Origin: Salinirubrum litoreum
GTDB lineage: Archaea; Halobacteriota; Halobacteria; Halobacteriales; Haloferacaceae
Reading direction: 5' to 3'
Assembly: GCF_020567425.1 (NCBI RefSeq)
Contig: NZ_JAJCVJ010000002.1
Coordinates: 785,068-849,067 of the forward strand
DNA length: 64,000 nucleotides
Numbering within the stretch: position 1 is the first letter of the stretch; each line of letters begins with the position of its first letter. Of this stretch, positions 9,273-17,378 are shown in pieces. A program made the position numbers and the translations under genes. The notes under the pieces are model-generated. The model was not told the origin of the DNA. It searched no databases and was given only the letters and a program-made list of their open reading frames with translations.

Positions 9273-9379
9273 CACGCTAAAACGTGCGGGTGGCACGGCG
9301 GAAGTGAAGCCCGGGAGACAGTCCGCGACGGCGACCGAGAGGGGAACCTTTTCCCCGTCTGTCGCGCATCTCCCCGTGT

Positions 9380-9427
9380 ATGCAGTCCCGTGTCACACCG
9401 ACCGTCGGCCCGGAGGTGTCGCCGTGA
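9380..9427 (+). CDS. Leaderless 15-codon upstream ORF
   Basis: ATG 9380 opens a 15-residue ORF (MQSRVTPTVGPEVSP) whose TGA (9425-9427) overlaps the GTG start of the next gene at 9424 as GTGA. A TATA-like AACCTTTT at 9346-9353 places transcription start within a few bases of ATG 9380, so the peptide, rather than the main gene, would be first on a leaderless mRNA. An analogous arrangement occurs before the KaiC-like gene at 29278. Translation and coupling are inferred. Confidence 0.4.
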   Translation: MQSRVTPTVGPEVSP

Positions 9428-9864
9428 GCCACGACGACGACCCGGTAGAGCGTCGCGTGACGAGTCTCGGCGAGACGCCGCCGGATCGGGACTTCGCGGA
9501 GATGACCGACAGGCGGGCGGTCACCATCGGCTTTCTGGTCACGCTGGTCGTCGGCACGCTCGGCCTCGTGGTCCCGGTCGTCGGCCAGATTCTCGCGGGG
9601 CTGGTCGGTGGCTTCGTCGCGGGCTACGCGGCCGGTGGCGCGGTCACGCGCGGCGGGTGGAACGGCCTGCTGGCCGGCACGCTCGCCGGACTGGTCTTGA
9701 CGGGGGTACTGGTGGTGCTCGGCCTGACGGGCAACACCGCGACCGACCCGACCGCCAGTCTGCTCGCCGGTGGGCAGGTGCTGGCGACCGGACTGGTGGC
9801 GACCGCCGTCATCGCCATCGACAGCGCCGCCGCCGGGATGTTCGGGGCCTACATCACGCGATAA
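9424..9864 (+). CDS. DUF5518-type four-helix membrane protein
   Basis: 146 residues from GTG 9424 (MSHDDDPVERR). About 30 acidic cytosolic residues precede four hydrophobic helices starting near TIGFLVTLVVGTLGLVV, AGLVGGFVAGYAAG, LAGTLAGLVLTGVLVVLG and ATGLVATAVIAIDSAAAG. Gly-rich helices with the GGFVAGYAAGG motif are typical of haloarchaeal DUF5518 proteins. No enzymatic motif is visible. The GTGA overlap with the preceding 15-codon ORF supports this start. Role unknown; membrane location is confident. Confidence 0.75.
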   Translation: MSHDDDPVERRVTSLGETPPDRDFAEMTDRRAVTIGFLVTLVVGTLGLVVPVVGQILAGLVGGFVAGYAAGGAVTRGGWNGLLAGTLAGLVLTGVLVVLGLTGNTATDPTASLLAGGQVLATGLVATAVIAIDSAAAGMFGAYITR

Positions 9865-9954
9865 GGATTGATTGAAAGAGTCGAGTACGTCGGTGTGACC
9901 GGTGGTACGAACGCCGTCGTTCGGTCAGCGACACCGATAGGTGAAGCCCTCCCT

Positions 9955-10700
9955 GATGTGACTTCTGTCGAGTGACTCGTGGACGACGAGGGGTGAAAGC
10001 CCCCGGCGTCTCGACCACGCCGCGACTTCCTGTCGTTCGAGAGAGCGAAGCTCGCTCGTTCAGTCCAGTGTCGTCGGGCGACCCGAGAGTCGCCCGACTG
10101 CCAGCGAGACCCTCGGTCTCGCCCTGTCACCGGCGCGGCGCGCCGGTTTCCTGCGGGACCGCCGGTCCCGCTCTGCTCACGAGACCGCCGGCCCCGTTCA
10201 GCCCCACCCGGAGTTTACGAAGGCGCACGCAACACTCGGTGGACCAGTCGGGGCTACGAGCCTCCCTGCGACCGTCGGCTCGCCTGAGGCGGGTGCATCC
10301 CGCCGAAGTGCGCGAGATGAACCCCGCCCGAGGCGGCCCCACGCCGCCGAGGTGTCGCGCCAGCCCATTCGACTGGTGCGTGTGCCGTGAGTCGTGGTGG
10401 AAAGCTGGCAGTGCTGTTGCGGTCGGCGCGCGAGAAGCGTCTTCGTGAGTGGAACGAACAGAGCGAGACCGGAGGTCTCGCCAGCAACCGGCGCGAAGCG
10501 CCGGTGACGACGGTCAGCGAGAGCGTGTCTCTCGCCAGACGCGAGAAACGCGCGAGGGAGGATGGCGGGCGGTGCGGAGAGCATCCGCCGAGGCTGGAGA
10601 GGACCGAGGTGCGGTGCTGGTGCGGTCGCGGTTCCGGTGGTAGCCGCGCTACGACGAGTAGCGGCGCTGGTGCGGTTTGCGGTGCTGTCGTAGTGGTCGT
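9955..10700 (+). ncRNA. Structured repeat element, copy A (candidate large ncRNA)
   Basis: The fullest of four related elements. In order: a conserved 5' segment GATGTGACTTCTGTCGAGT (9955-9973, identical in copy D); a hairpin box GGGGTGAAAGCCCC (9990-10003); helix P1 pairing CCGGCGTCTCG (10003-10013) with CGAGACCGCCGG (10180-10191); inside P1, four perfect hairpins at 10073-10098, 10104-10122, 10129-10147 and 10153-10171; helix P2 pairing ACCAGTCG (10243-10250) with CGACTGGT (10370-10377); a second hairpin array 10463-10535; hairpin P3 (10560-10586) with the conserved GGGCGGTGC loop; and a tail hairpin CGCTAC/GTAGCG (10647-10663). A TATA-like CCGATAGG lies about 25 nt before ACTTCTG. No protein fits any frame consistently across copies. 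It fills most of the gap 9865-10834; transcription is inferred. Confidence 0.55.
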
Positions 10701-10834
10701 TCGAGTCGCGGTCGTCGTTCGAGTCGCGGTTCGCGCTCACTCATCGCTCCCCCCGGCCCGTGCAGACACGATCACCCACGCCCCGAAACCAGAGTCCAGA
10801 AAGTTCTTACCCGCGTCGGCACCTCTCCCAACCA

Positions 10835-12673
10835 ATGAGCCGCCCCGTCGAGGTGAGCGTCGTCCTCCCCGCGTACAACGAGGAGGCGACAATCGAGGAG
10901 ACGGTCCGCGTCACTCTCGACAGCCTCGCCGCCTTTCTCCCGCCGGACAGCTTCGAGGTTCTCGTCGCCGAAGACGGCTGTGACGACCGCACGCCCGACA
11001 TCGCCGACCGCCTCGCACGCGAGGACGACCGCGTCCGCCACTTCCACAGCGACACTCGACTCGGTCGCGGGGGCGCACTCGACCGCGCGTTCGCGGCCGC
11101 CGACGGCGAGACGCTGGTCTACTTCGACACCGACCTCGCCACCGACATGAGCCACCTCGAACACCTCGTCGAGTCGGTCCGCTCTGGCGAGTACGACGTG
11201 GCCACCGGGTCGCGCTGGATGCCCGGCCAACGGGTCGACCGCCCCGCGAAACGCGGGGTCCCGAGTCGAGGCTTCAACGTCCTCGTGCGCCTGTTCCTGC
11301 GCTCCGACCTGCGGGACCACCAGTGCGGGTTCAAGGCCTTCTCGCGGGAAGCCTTCGAAATCCTCCGCGACGAGGTGGAGGACGAACACTGGTTCTGGGA
11401 CACCGAGATGCTCGTGCGCGCGCAGCGCCACGGCCTGCGTGTCGAGGAGTTCCCGGTCGAGTGGGAACCGAAGGGCGACACGAAGGTCGACCTCGTCCGG
11501 GACGTGTTCGGGATGGGGAGTCAGATCCTCCGGACGTGGTGGCAACTCTCCGTGAGTCCCCGGATCACGACTCCCGTGACGGTCGTGGCCGGCCTCCTGC
11601 TGTCGGTCGTCGCACTCGGCCTCATGACCGTCTACATCGACGTGGACGCGGTGCTCGGGGCGCTCCGCAGCGCCGACCCTGCGCTCGTGGGCCTCGCGGC
11701 GGCCGTCTACGTCCTGTCGTGGCCGCTCCGGGGACTTCGCTACCGCGACATCCTCAGGGAGTTGGACTACGAGGGGAGCGTCGGCTTCCTCACGGGGGCA
11801 GTGTTCATCAGTCAGACCGGTAACCTCGTGTTTCCCGCGCGGGCGGGCGACGCGGTCCGTGCCTACGTCGTCAAAGCGCGCCGAGCAGTTCCGTATCCGA
11901 CCGGCTTCGCCTCTCTCGCGGTCGAGCGGGTCTTCGACCTGCTGACGATCACGGTGCTGGCGGGGAGCGTGCTCGTCGGCCTCGCCGTCACCGGCGGCGT
12001 CGGCGAACTCGCGGCGGCGGTCTCCGGGAACGTCCCCGGCGTCGAGGCGGCCGCCATCCGGACTGCGGTGCAGGTCGCGGTCGGCGTCGGCGCGGTCGCA
12101 CTCGTCGCCGTCGGCGCAATCGTCGTCAGCGCCCGGTCCGACAGCAATCTGGTCCGGGCCGCCGTCTCCCGACTCTCCTCGGACTCCTACGCCGACTACG
12201 TGGCCGGGGTGATCGAGCAGTTCGTCGGCGGCGTCCAGACCGTCGCCGGCGACCGGGGCGCGTTCGCCCGCGTCGGCGTCTCCAGCGTCGTCATCTGGAC
12301 GCTCGACGTGATCACAGCGATGATCGTCCTGCGGGCGTTCGCGGCGGGCGCGGCGCTGTCGCTGCCTCTCTTGCTGACGGTCGGCTTCTTCGCGGTCAGC
12401 GTCGGCAACCTCGCCAAGGTGCTCCCCCTCTCGCCCGGGGGGATCGGACTCTACGAGGCCGCTTTCACCGCGTTCGTCGTCATCCTGACGCCGCCCGGTC
12501 TCGGCCCCGAAGTGGCCTTCGCGGCCGGCATCCTCGACCACGCGGTCAAGAACGTCGTGACCGTGATCGGCGGCGTGCTCTCGATGCTCGGACTGAACGT
12601 CTCGCTGACGCAGGCCGTCGAGGAGAGTTCCGAGGCGGAGGGTGTCGAGGCCAAACTGCCGGACGACGACTGA
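10835..12673 (+). CDS. AglD-like dolichyl-phosphate glycosyltransferase with C-terminal membrane domain
   Basis: 612 residues from ATG 10835. The first ~235 residues form a GT2 glycosyltransferase: VSVVLPAYNEEATIEE, VAEDGCDD, then FDTDLATDM (DxD metal site) and QCGFKAF. The remainder, about 245-600, has roughly eight hydrophobic segments with EGSVGFLTGAVFISQTGN and PARAGDAVRAYVVKARR, the UPF0104/AglD flippase-like domain. The family transfers sugar to or from dolichyl phosphate in haloarchaeal protein N-glycosylation; AglD of Haloferax adds the last mannose. An upstream in-frame start at 10760 would add an atypical 25 residues and is rejected. A TATA-like AGTTCTTAC lies about 33 nt upstream. 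Confidence 0.85.
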   Translation: MSRPVEVSVVLPAYNEEATIEETVRVTLDSLAAFLPPDSFEVLVAEDGCDDRTPDIADRLAREDDRVRHFHSDTRLGRGGALDRAFAAADGETLVYFDTDLATDMSHLEHLVESVRSGEYDVATGSRWMPGQRVDRPAKRGVPSRGFNVLVRLFLRSDLRDHQCGFKAFSREAFEILRDEVEDEHWFWDTEMLVRAQRHGLRVEEFPVEWEPKGDTKVDLVRDVFGMGSQILRTWWQLSVSPRITTPVTVVAGLLLSVVALGLMTVYIDVDAVLGALRSADPALVGLAAAVYVLSWPLRGLRYRDILRELDYEGSVGFLTGAVFISQTGNLVFPARAGDAVRAYVVKARRAVPYPTGFASLAVERVFDLLTITVLAGSVLVGLAVTGGVGELAAAVSGNVPGVEAAAIRTAVQVAVGVGAVALVAVGAIVVSARSDSNLVRAAVSRLSSDSYADYVAGVIEQFVGGVQTVAGDRGAFARVGVSSVVIWTLDVITAMIVLRAFAAGAALSLPLLLTVGFFAVSVGNLAKVLPLSPGGIGLYEAAFTAFVVILTPPGLGPEVAFAAGILDHAVKNVVTVIGGVLSMLGLNVSLTQAVEESSEAEGVEAKLPDDD

Positions 12674-12785
12674 GGCGCGGGTCCCCACTGCCGGACGACG
12701 ACCGAGCCGCGAGACACCCTGTCGACGACCGAGCCGCGAGTTCCCCCGAGGATTGAAGCCGTCCGGTGAGAAACGCGCAGCCGAT

Positions 12786-13502
12786 ATGACGCGCATCGAC
12801 GGCCTGACGATTCTGGTCCCGGTCGACGTCTCGACGGCCGAGTCGCCCGCGCTCGACGTCATCGACCACCTCGGGACTGTCGAGGTCGTCCTCCTCGGCT
12901 ACTTTCCGGTCCCGGACCAGGCCGAACCGGCGATGGTCAGAGACCAGCACGGTGCCGAGGCCGCCGCCCGCCTCGACGCGGTCGCCGCCGACCACGGCGG
13001 ACTGGCCGAGACACTCGTCTTCACCCACGACCGCGAGGCCACCATCGACCGCATCGCCGACGAGTACGACTGCGACGCGGTCCTGACCGGTGGGAGCACC
13101 GGTCAGTCGGCCGGCGTCGAACGCGTGCTCGTCCCGTTACGTGGCGACGTGAACCTCGACCGCATCCTCGCGGTCGTCGCCGACCTGTTGCTGGCGGGCG
13201 AGGAGACCGCCACCCTGTTCCACGCGGTCCCAGCAGACGGCGACCCGACGCAGGGCGAACTCCTGCTTGCGGGTGCCGTCGATCGACTCGTCGAGTACGG
13301 CGTGGACCGCGACCGGGTCGACTGGCGACTCTCGGAGGGCGAGGACCCGTCTGCCGACATCGTCGCTCTCGGCGCGGAGTACGACCTCGTCGTCCTCGGT
13401 GAGACCGAACCGTCGCTCGTCGACCGCATCATCGGCAGTTTCCTCGGCGGGGTCGTCGATGCACTCGAAACACCGGCACTCGTCGTGCGGGACGTCGAGT
13501 GA
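12786..13502 (+). CDS. UspA-like protein (two Usp halves)
   Basis: 238 residues. The N-terminal half starts GLTILVPVDVSTAESPALDV and the second GVERVLVPLRGDVNLDRIL, each with the beta-alpha pattern of universal stress proteins; the C-terminus ends ETPALVVRDVE. ATG 12786 follows ~110 nt of non-coding sequence after the glycosyltransferase. It lies 80 nt upstream of an APC transporter that itself carries Usp-like domains, so the two probably act together, Usp domains serving as nucleotide-sensing modules of transporters. No classical ATP-binding GxxGxxxxxxGS motif is clear. Confidence 0.75.
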   Translation: MTRIDGLTILVPVDVSTAESPALDVIDHLGTVEVVLLGYFPVPDQAEPAMVRDQHGAEAAARLDAVAADHGGLAETLVFTHDREATIDRIADEYDCDAVLTGGSTGQSAGVERVLVPLRGDVNLDRILAVVADLLLAGEETATLFHAVPADGDPTQGELLLAGAVDRLVEYGVDRDRVDWRLSEGEDPSADIVALGAEYDLVVLGETEPSLVDRIIGSFLGGVVDALETPALVVRDVE

Positions 13503-13582
13503 TCCGAGATGTCCGTCACAGCGCCTACCGGGTCCGGGGAGACCGGCGAGACGGGAGCGACCGGCGGGACGGGAGGTAGAGG

Positions 13583-15793
13583 ATGAGCGCCGAGGGCGGG
13601 GAACTCGAACGGACGCTCGGCTTCCTCGAAGCCATGACACTCGGCGGCGGGACGATGATCGGTGCGGGCATCTTCATCCTGCCGGGCATCGCCGCCGAGA
13701 GCGCCGGTCCCGCGAGCGCCATCTCGTACGCCATCGCCGGCTTCGTCGCGTTGCTGGCGGCGCTGTCCCTCTCGGAACTGGCGACCGGGATGCCCATCGC
13801 CGGCGGGAGCTACCACTACGTCAACCGGGCGCTCGGCGGCCTGTTCGGGTCGGTCGTCGGCTGGGGGATGTGGACCGGCTTGATGTTCGCCAGCGCGTTC
13901 TACATGATCGGCTTCGGCCAGTACCTCGTCGAACCCATCCCCTTCCTCGACGGGCGGGTGTTCGTCGTCGGCCTCGGACTCGTCGGCCTGATACTCCTGC
14001 TCGGGGTCAACTACTACGGGACCGAGGAGTCGAGCGCCTTCCAGAACGTCACCATCGGGGCCGAGACACTCATCATCCTCGTCTTCGTCGCGGTCGGCGT
14101 CTTCTTCATCGACCCCGCGAACCTCGACCCGTTCGCACCCTTCGGCGCTGGCGGGGTCGTCGCCACGACCGGCATCGTCTTCATCTCGTTTCTCGGCTTC
14201 GAGATCATCGCCACCGTCGCGGGCGAGATCAAGAACCCCAGTCGGATCATCCCGCTGTCGATGATCCTCTCGGTCGTGCTGGTGACGATCCTCTACGTCC
14301 TCGTGATGCTGGTCAGCACCGGCGTGATCCCCTTCCAGTCGCTCGGCGAGTCACCCATCCCCGTCTCGGACGTGGCTGTCGTCTACCTCGGTCCCGCCGG
14401 GGTGGTCGCCATCGTCTTCGCCGCGATCATCGCTGCCATCTCCAGTTCGAACTCCTCGATCCTCGCGGCCTCGCGGGTCATCTACGCGATGGGCCGAGAC
14501 GGCGTCGTGACCGACTGGCTCAACGTCAGCCACCCGCGTTTCTACACGCCACACCGCGCCATCGCGGCGACCGGCGGCGTGACGACGATTCTGATCCTCG
14601 TCGGCCTGGAGGTGGAGACGATCATCGCGCTCTTGGCCGAGGCGGCCAGTTTCAGCTTCCTCGTCGCCTACTCGCTCGTCCACGTCTCGCTCGTCGTCTT
14701 CCGGCGGGCCGACCCGGACGACTACGAGCCCTCCTTCGCGCTCCCGCGTCCGCTCTACCCGGCCGTGCCGATTCTCGGTGTGGTGCTGTCGCTCGTCGTC
14801 GTCTCGCAGATGGCGACCGTCGTCGTCCTCATCGGGTCGGGCATCGTCGCACTCGGACTCGTCTGGTACGCCGCCTACGCTCGCGGGCGTGTCGTGAACG
14901 AGGGGCTGCTCGGCGAGGCGATTCGCGGGCGACCCGGCGAACCGTACCGCGTGGTCGTCCCGGTGGCGAACCCGGCGACCCAGCGCGGCCTCCTCCGACT
15001 GGCGGCGGCCAGCGCGCACGCCAACGCGGACGGGCGCGGTGCCGAACTCGTCGCGGTCAACGTGACGCCGGTGGCCCACCCGTCGCCGTTCCAGAACGTC
15101 GAGGCCGACCGCGACGAACACCAGCGCGACCTCCTCCAGAACGCCCGCGACATCGCCAGCGAGATGGACGTCACCCTCCGGACGCGGGCGGTCGTCGCCG
15201 CGGACGTCGGCACGGCGATTCTCGACGTGCTCGACGAGGAGGCGGCCGACGAGGTCGTCCTCGGCTGGGACGGGGTGTTCGACCGCGACGGCCACCGCTT
15301 CGGCGCGACCGTCGACCCCGTGGTACACGAGGCACCCTGTGACGTCTCGCTCGTGGACCTCAGACGAGAGACCGTCGGGACGCCGCTCGGACTCGTCGCC
15401 GAGGACGCCAACGCGCCCGTGGTCGCACATCAAGCCGTGGAGTTCGCGGCCGTCGAGGACACCGTCCCGACACTGCTGACCGTCCAGTCGCCCGACGACG
15501 GCGGCGACACCGACCCCGAGACGCGAGGCAGAGCAGTCGTCACCGAGGCGGCGACTGCGGCGGGACTCGACCCCGACGAGTACGAGGTGCAGGTCGTCGT
15601 CGCCGACGTCGACGTCGGGCAGGCCGTCGTCGAGGCGGCCGCCGAGTACGACACCGTCTGCGTCGGGTTCTCGGAGCACACCGAGCGCAGCCACGTCCCG
15701 GTCGGTGCCGTCACCGAACGGGTCGCACGCGACGTCGCGGGGACCGTCGCGCTGGTCCGTGGCGCGACGGCGGGCGGCGACGGGACTCAGTAG
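13583..15793 (+). CDS. APC-family amino acid permease fused to UspA domains
   Basis: 736 residues. About 1-425 form an APC permease with some 12 helices. The start LGFLEAMTLGGGTMIGAGIFILPGI, GGSYHYVNRALGG and SFLGFEIIATVAGEIKNPSR correspond to the TM1 substrate site and conserved loops. From about 445 (EPYRVVVPVANPATQR) to the end there are two UspA-like domains. This permease-Usp fusion is common in haloarchaea; it likely imports amino acids, with the soluble domains regulating transport. The stop overlaps by 7 nt with the convergent DUF84 gene. Confidence 0.87.
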   Translation: MSAEGGELERTLGFLEAMTLGGGTMIGAGIFILPGIAAESAGPASAISYAIAGFVALLAALSLSELATGMPIAGGSYHYVNRALGGLFGSVVGWGMWTGLMFASAFYMIGFGQYLVEPIPFLDGRVFVVGLGLVGLILLLGVNYYGTEESSAFQNVTIGAETLIILVFVAVGVFFIDPANLDPFAPFGAGGVVATTGIVFISFLGFEIIATVAGEIKNPSRIIPLSMILSVVLVTILYVLVMLVSTGVIPFQSLGESPIPVSDVAVVYLGPAGVVAIVFAAIIAAISSSNSSILAASRVIYAMGRDGVVTDWLNVSHPRFYTPHRAIAATGGVTTILILVGLEVETIIALLAEAASFSFLVAYSLVHVSLVVFRRADPDDYEPSFALPRPLYPAVPILGVVLSLVVVSQMATVVVLIGSGIVALGLVWYAAYARGRVVNEGLLGEAIRGRPGEPYRVVVPVANPATQRGLLRLAAASAHANADGRGAELVAVNVTPVAHPSPFQNVEADRDEHQRDLLQNARDIASEMDVTLRTRAVVAADVGTAILDVLDEEAADEVVLGWDGVFDRDGHRFGATVDPVVHEAPCDVSLVDLRRETVGTPLGLVAEDANAPVVAHQAVEFAAVEDTVPTLLTVQSPDDGGDTDPETRGRAVVTEAATAAGLDPDEYEVQVVVADVDVGQAVVEAAAEYDTVCVGFSEHTERSHVPVGAVTERVARDVAGTVALVRGATAGGDGTQ

Positions 15794-16299
15794 AAGTCGG
15801 TGACGAACGGGCCGAGTGCGCCGGCCACGGCGGTCGAGAGCGCTTCCTCGCGGTCGATCCGCCCGTCGGTCAGTGCGCCGGCCGCACCTTCACGTTCTGC
15901 GATGCCCTCGGTGCCGAGGACGTCGTCCATCACCGGCCCGAGTTCCGCGCCGTCTCTGACTCGCTCCGCGATGGACGTCGGGAGTCGGAGACTCGGTCCG
16001 GCACCGTGGCCGACCCTCCCCCCGTCGGTGACGGCCGCCCACATGACCAGAAACAGCCCGTCGGTGCCCTCGAACTCCGCGACGCCCCCCTCGATGCCGA
16101 CGCCGAAGTCGTAGTCGGAGTCGGCCACGAGGACGTTGGCGGCGCGGGTCTCCGCGCCCTCGATGGTCTCCGCGTGGCCGCGTGGCTGTTCACCGACGCC
16201 GGATTCGACCGGGACGGACTCGACTGTCGCGTCGTCGACGACGACTCGCGTCACTGCGCGACGTTTCACCGGGTTCCCGCTCCCCACGCCAACTCGCAT
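15787..16299 (-). CDS. DUF84 inosine/xanthosine triphosphatase
   Basis: 170 residues beginning MRVGVGSGNPVKRRAV, the SxNPVK signature of the DUF84/YjjX family of house-cleaning nucleotidases that remove ITP and XTP. ESGVGEQPRGHAETIEGAETRA and DYDFGVGIEGGVAEFEG match the conserved core, and the C-terminus carries LSTAVAGALGPF. The length is typical of the family. Its 3' end overlaps the convergent permease gene by 7 nt. Confidence 0.85.
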   Translation of the reverse strand: MRVGVGSGNPVKRRAVTRVVVDDATVESVPVESGVGEQPRGHAETIEGAETRAANVLVADSDYDFGVGIEGGVAEFEGTDGLFLVMWAAVTDGGRVGHGAGPSLRLPTSIAERVRDGAELGPVMDDVLGTEGIAEREGAAGALTDGRIDREEALSTAVAGALGPFVTDFY

Positions 16300-16320
16300 G
16301 ACGGAGAGTGTTCGCCCCGG

Positions 16321-17160
16321 CTACTTCGCGCTGTCGGCCCCGGTGAACTGTGGGTCGAACGCGGAGAACAGCCCCGCGAGTCGCTCGACACCGTCGATGA
16401 GCGCGGGACTCGGCTGGTTCAACAGGTCGTCGTGGAGGACGTGCACCTCGGCGTCGAGGTCCCACCCCCGCGCGCTGACCGTCTCGGGGTCGGTCGACTC
16501 GCCGTGACCGCAGACGTGGAGCACGACGTGGTCTGGGTCGGCTCCCGAGACTTCCTCGGCCGTCACCTCCCGCGAGCGCTCGCCCGATTCGCAGAACGGG
16601 TACCGCCCGCCGGCCGTCTCGACCGCCTCGGGGACCCAGTTCCCGGCGGCCATCGGCGGGTCCGACCACTCCTCGCAGTAGACCGTCGGGCGCTCGGCCG
16701 GGTCGTCGGGGACCGCCTCGCGGACGGCCCCGAGTCGGTCCCGGCAGTCGTCTGCGAGTCGGCGACCCGCCTCGGACCTGCCGACTGTCTCGCCGAGTTC
16801 CGCGAAGGACTCGACCACCTCCGAGAGGGTCGTCGGTTCGGTGTGGACCACCTCGAAGCCCTGGTCCCGCAGTTCGTCACGGATCGACGCCTGTAGATCG
16901 TCACAGGTCACGACGAGGTCCGGATCGAGGGCGGCGAGTCGGTCGTAGTCGGGCGTGAGCCACCCGCCGACCGAGGGGCGGTCGAGCGAGCAGTGGTCGG
17001 TCACGCCGACGACCACCTCGCCGGCACCCATCGCCGAGAGGGTCGCCGTCGCACTCGGCGCGAGCGAGACGACACGCGGACCGTCGCTGCGCGGGGTGTC
17101 GTGACGAGGCGTCCCACCGCGATGCGTCCGAGACCCGGCAGACCCGTCTGACTCGTCCAT
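16321..17160 (-). CDS. BtuF-like helical-backbone metal receptor protein
   Basis: 279 residues. RVVSLAPSATATLSAMGAG, VGVTDHC and LDPDLVVTCDDLQ are hallmarks of the BtuF/TroA-like substrate-binding fold used for cobalamin and haem-like ligands. No signal peptide or lipobox is visible: the N-terminal ~28 residues are polar and Arg/Ser rich, so the protein may be cytosolic, as in many archaeal stand-alone members. CCEEWSDPP-like (YCEEWSDPPMAAGNW) and HVCGHGE are notable Cys/His motifs. No BtuC/BtuD partner lies nearby. Ligand not established. Confidence 0.78.
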   Translation of the reverse strand: MDESDGSAGSRTHRGGTPRHDTPRSDGPRVVSLAPSATATLSAMGAGEVVVGVTDHCSLDRPSVGGWLTPDYDRLAALDPDLVVTCDDLQASIRDELRDQGFEVVHTEPTTLSEVVESFAELGETVGRSEAGRRLADDCRDRLGAVREAVPDDPAERPTVYCEEWSDPPMAAGNWVPEAVETAGGRYPFCESGERSREVTAEEVSGADPDHVVLHVCGHGESTDPETVSARGWDLDAEVHVLHDDLLNQPSPALIDGVERLAGLFSAFDPQFTGADSAK

Positions 17161-17378
17161 ACCCGTCGCTTCGTGGCCGACGGGAAGTACTCTCCGGGGA
17201 ATCGTGCATATTTAAACATTCGTGGTAACAGATGCCAAGCACACGGTACGGGCGTCGAAGCGGCGCGCTAACCTCACAACACCGTGGGATTTATGTACCT
17301 TTCGCTCGTCTGGACTCCAAGGATCGCTTCCGGGTTTTTCAGGCGTCTGTGCCCCCGGTAGCCCCCGCCGTCCCACCC

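Noticed and set aside
10198-10983. Arg/Ala/Ser-rich ORFs inside repeat copy A (and similar ORFs in copies B-D)
   Set aside because: Frames, lengths and residues are not conserved among the four copies, while RNA pairing is.
16321-17160. Cobalamin riboswitch near the BtuF-like gene
   Set aside because: The upstream 60-70 nt show no B12-box or structured element, and haloarchaeal cobalamin genes are not known to use such riboswitches.
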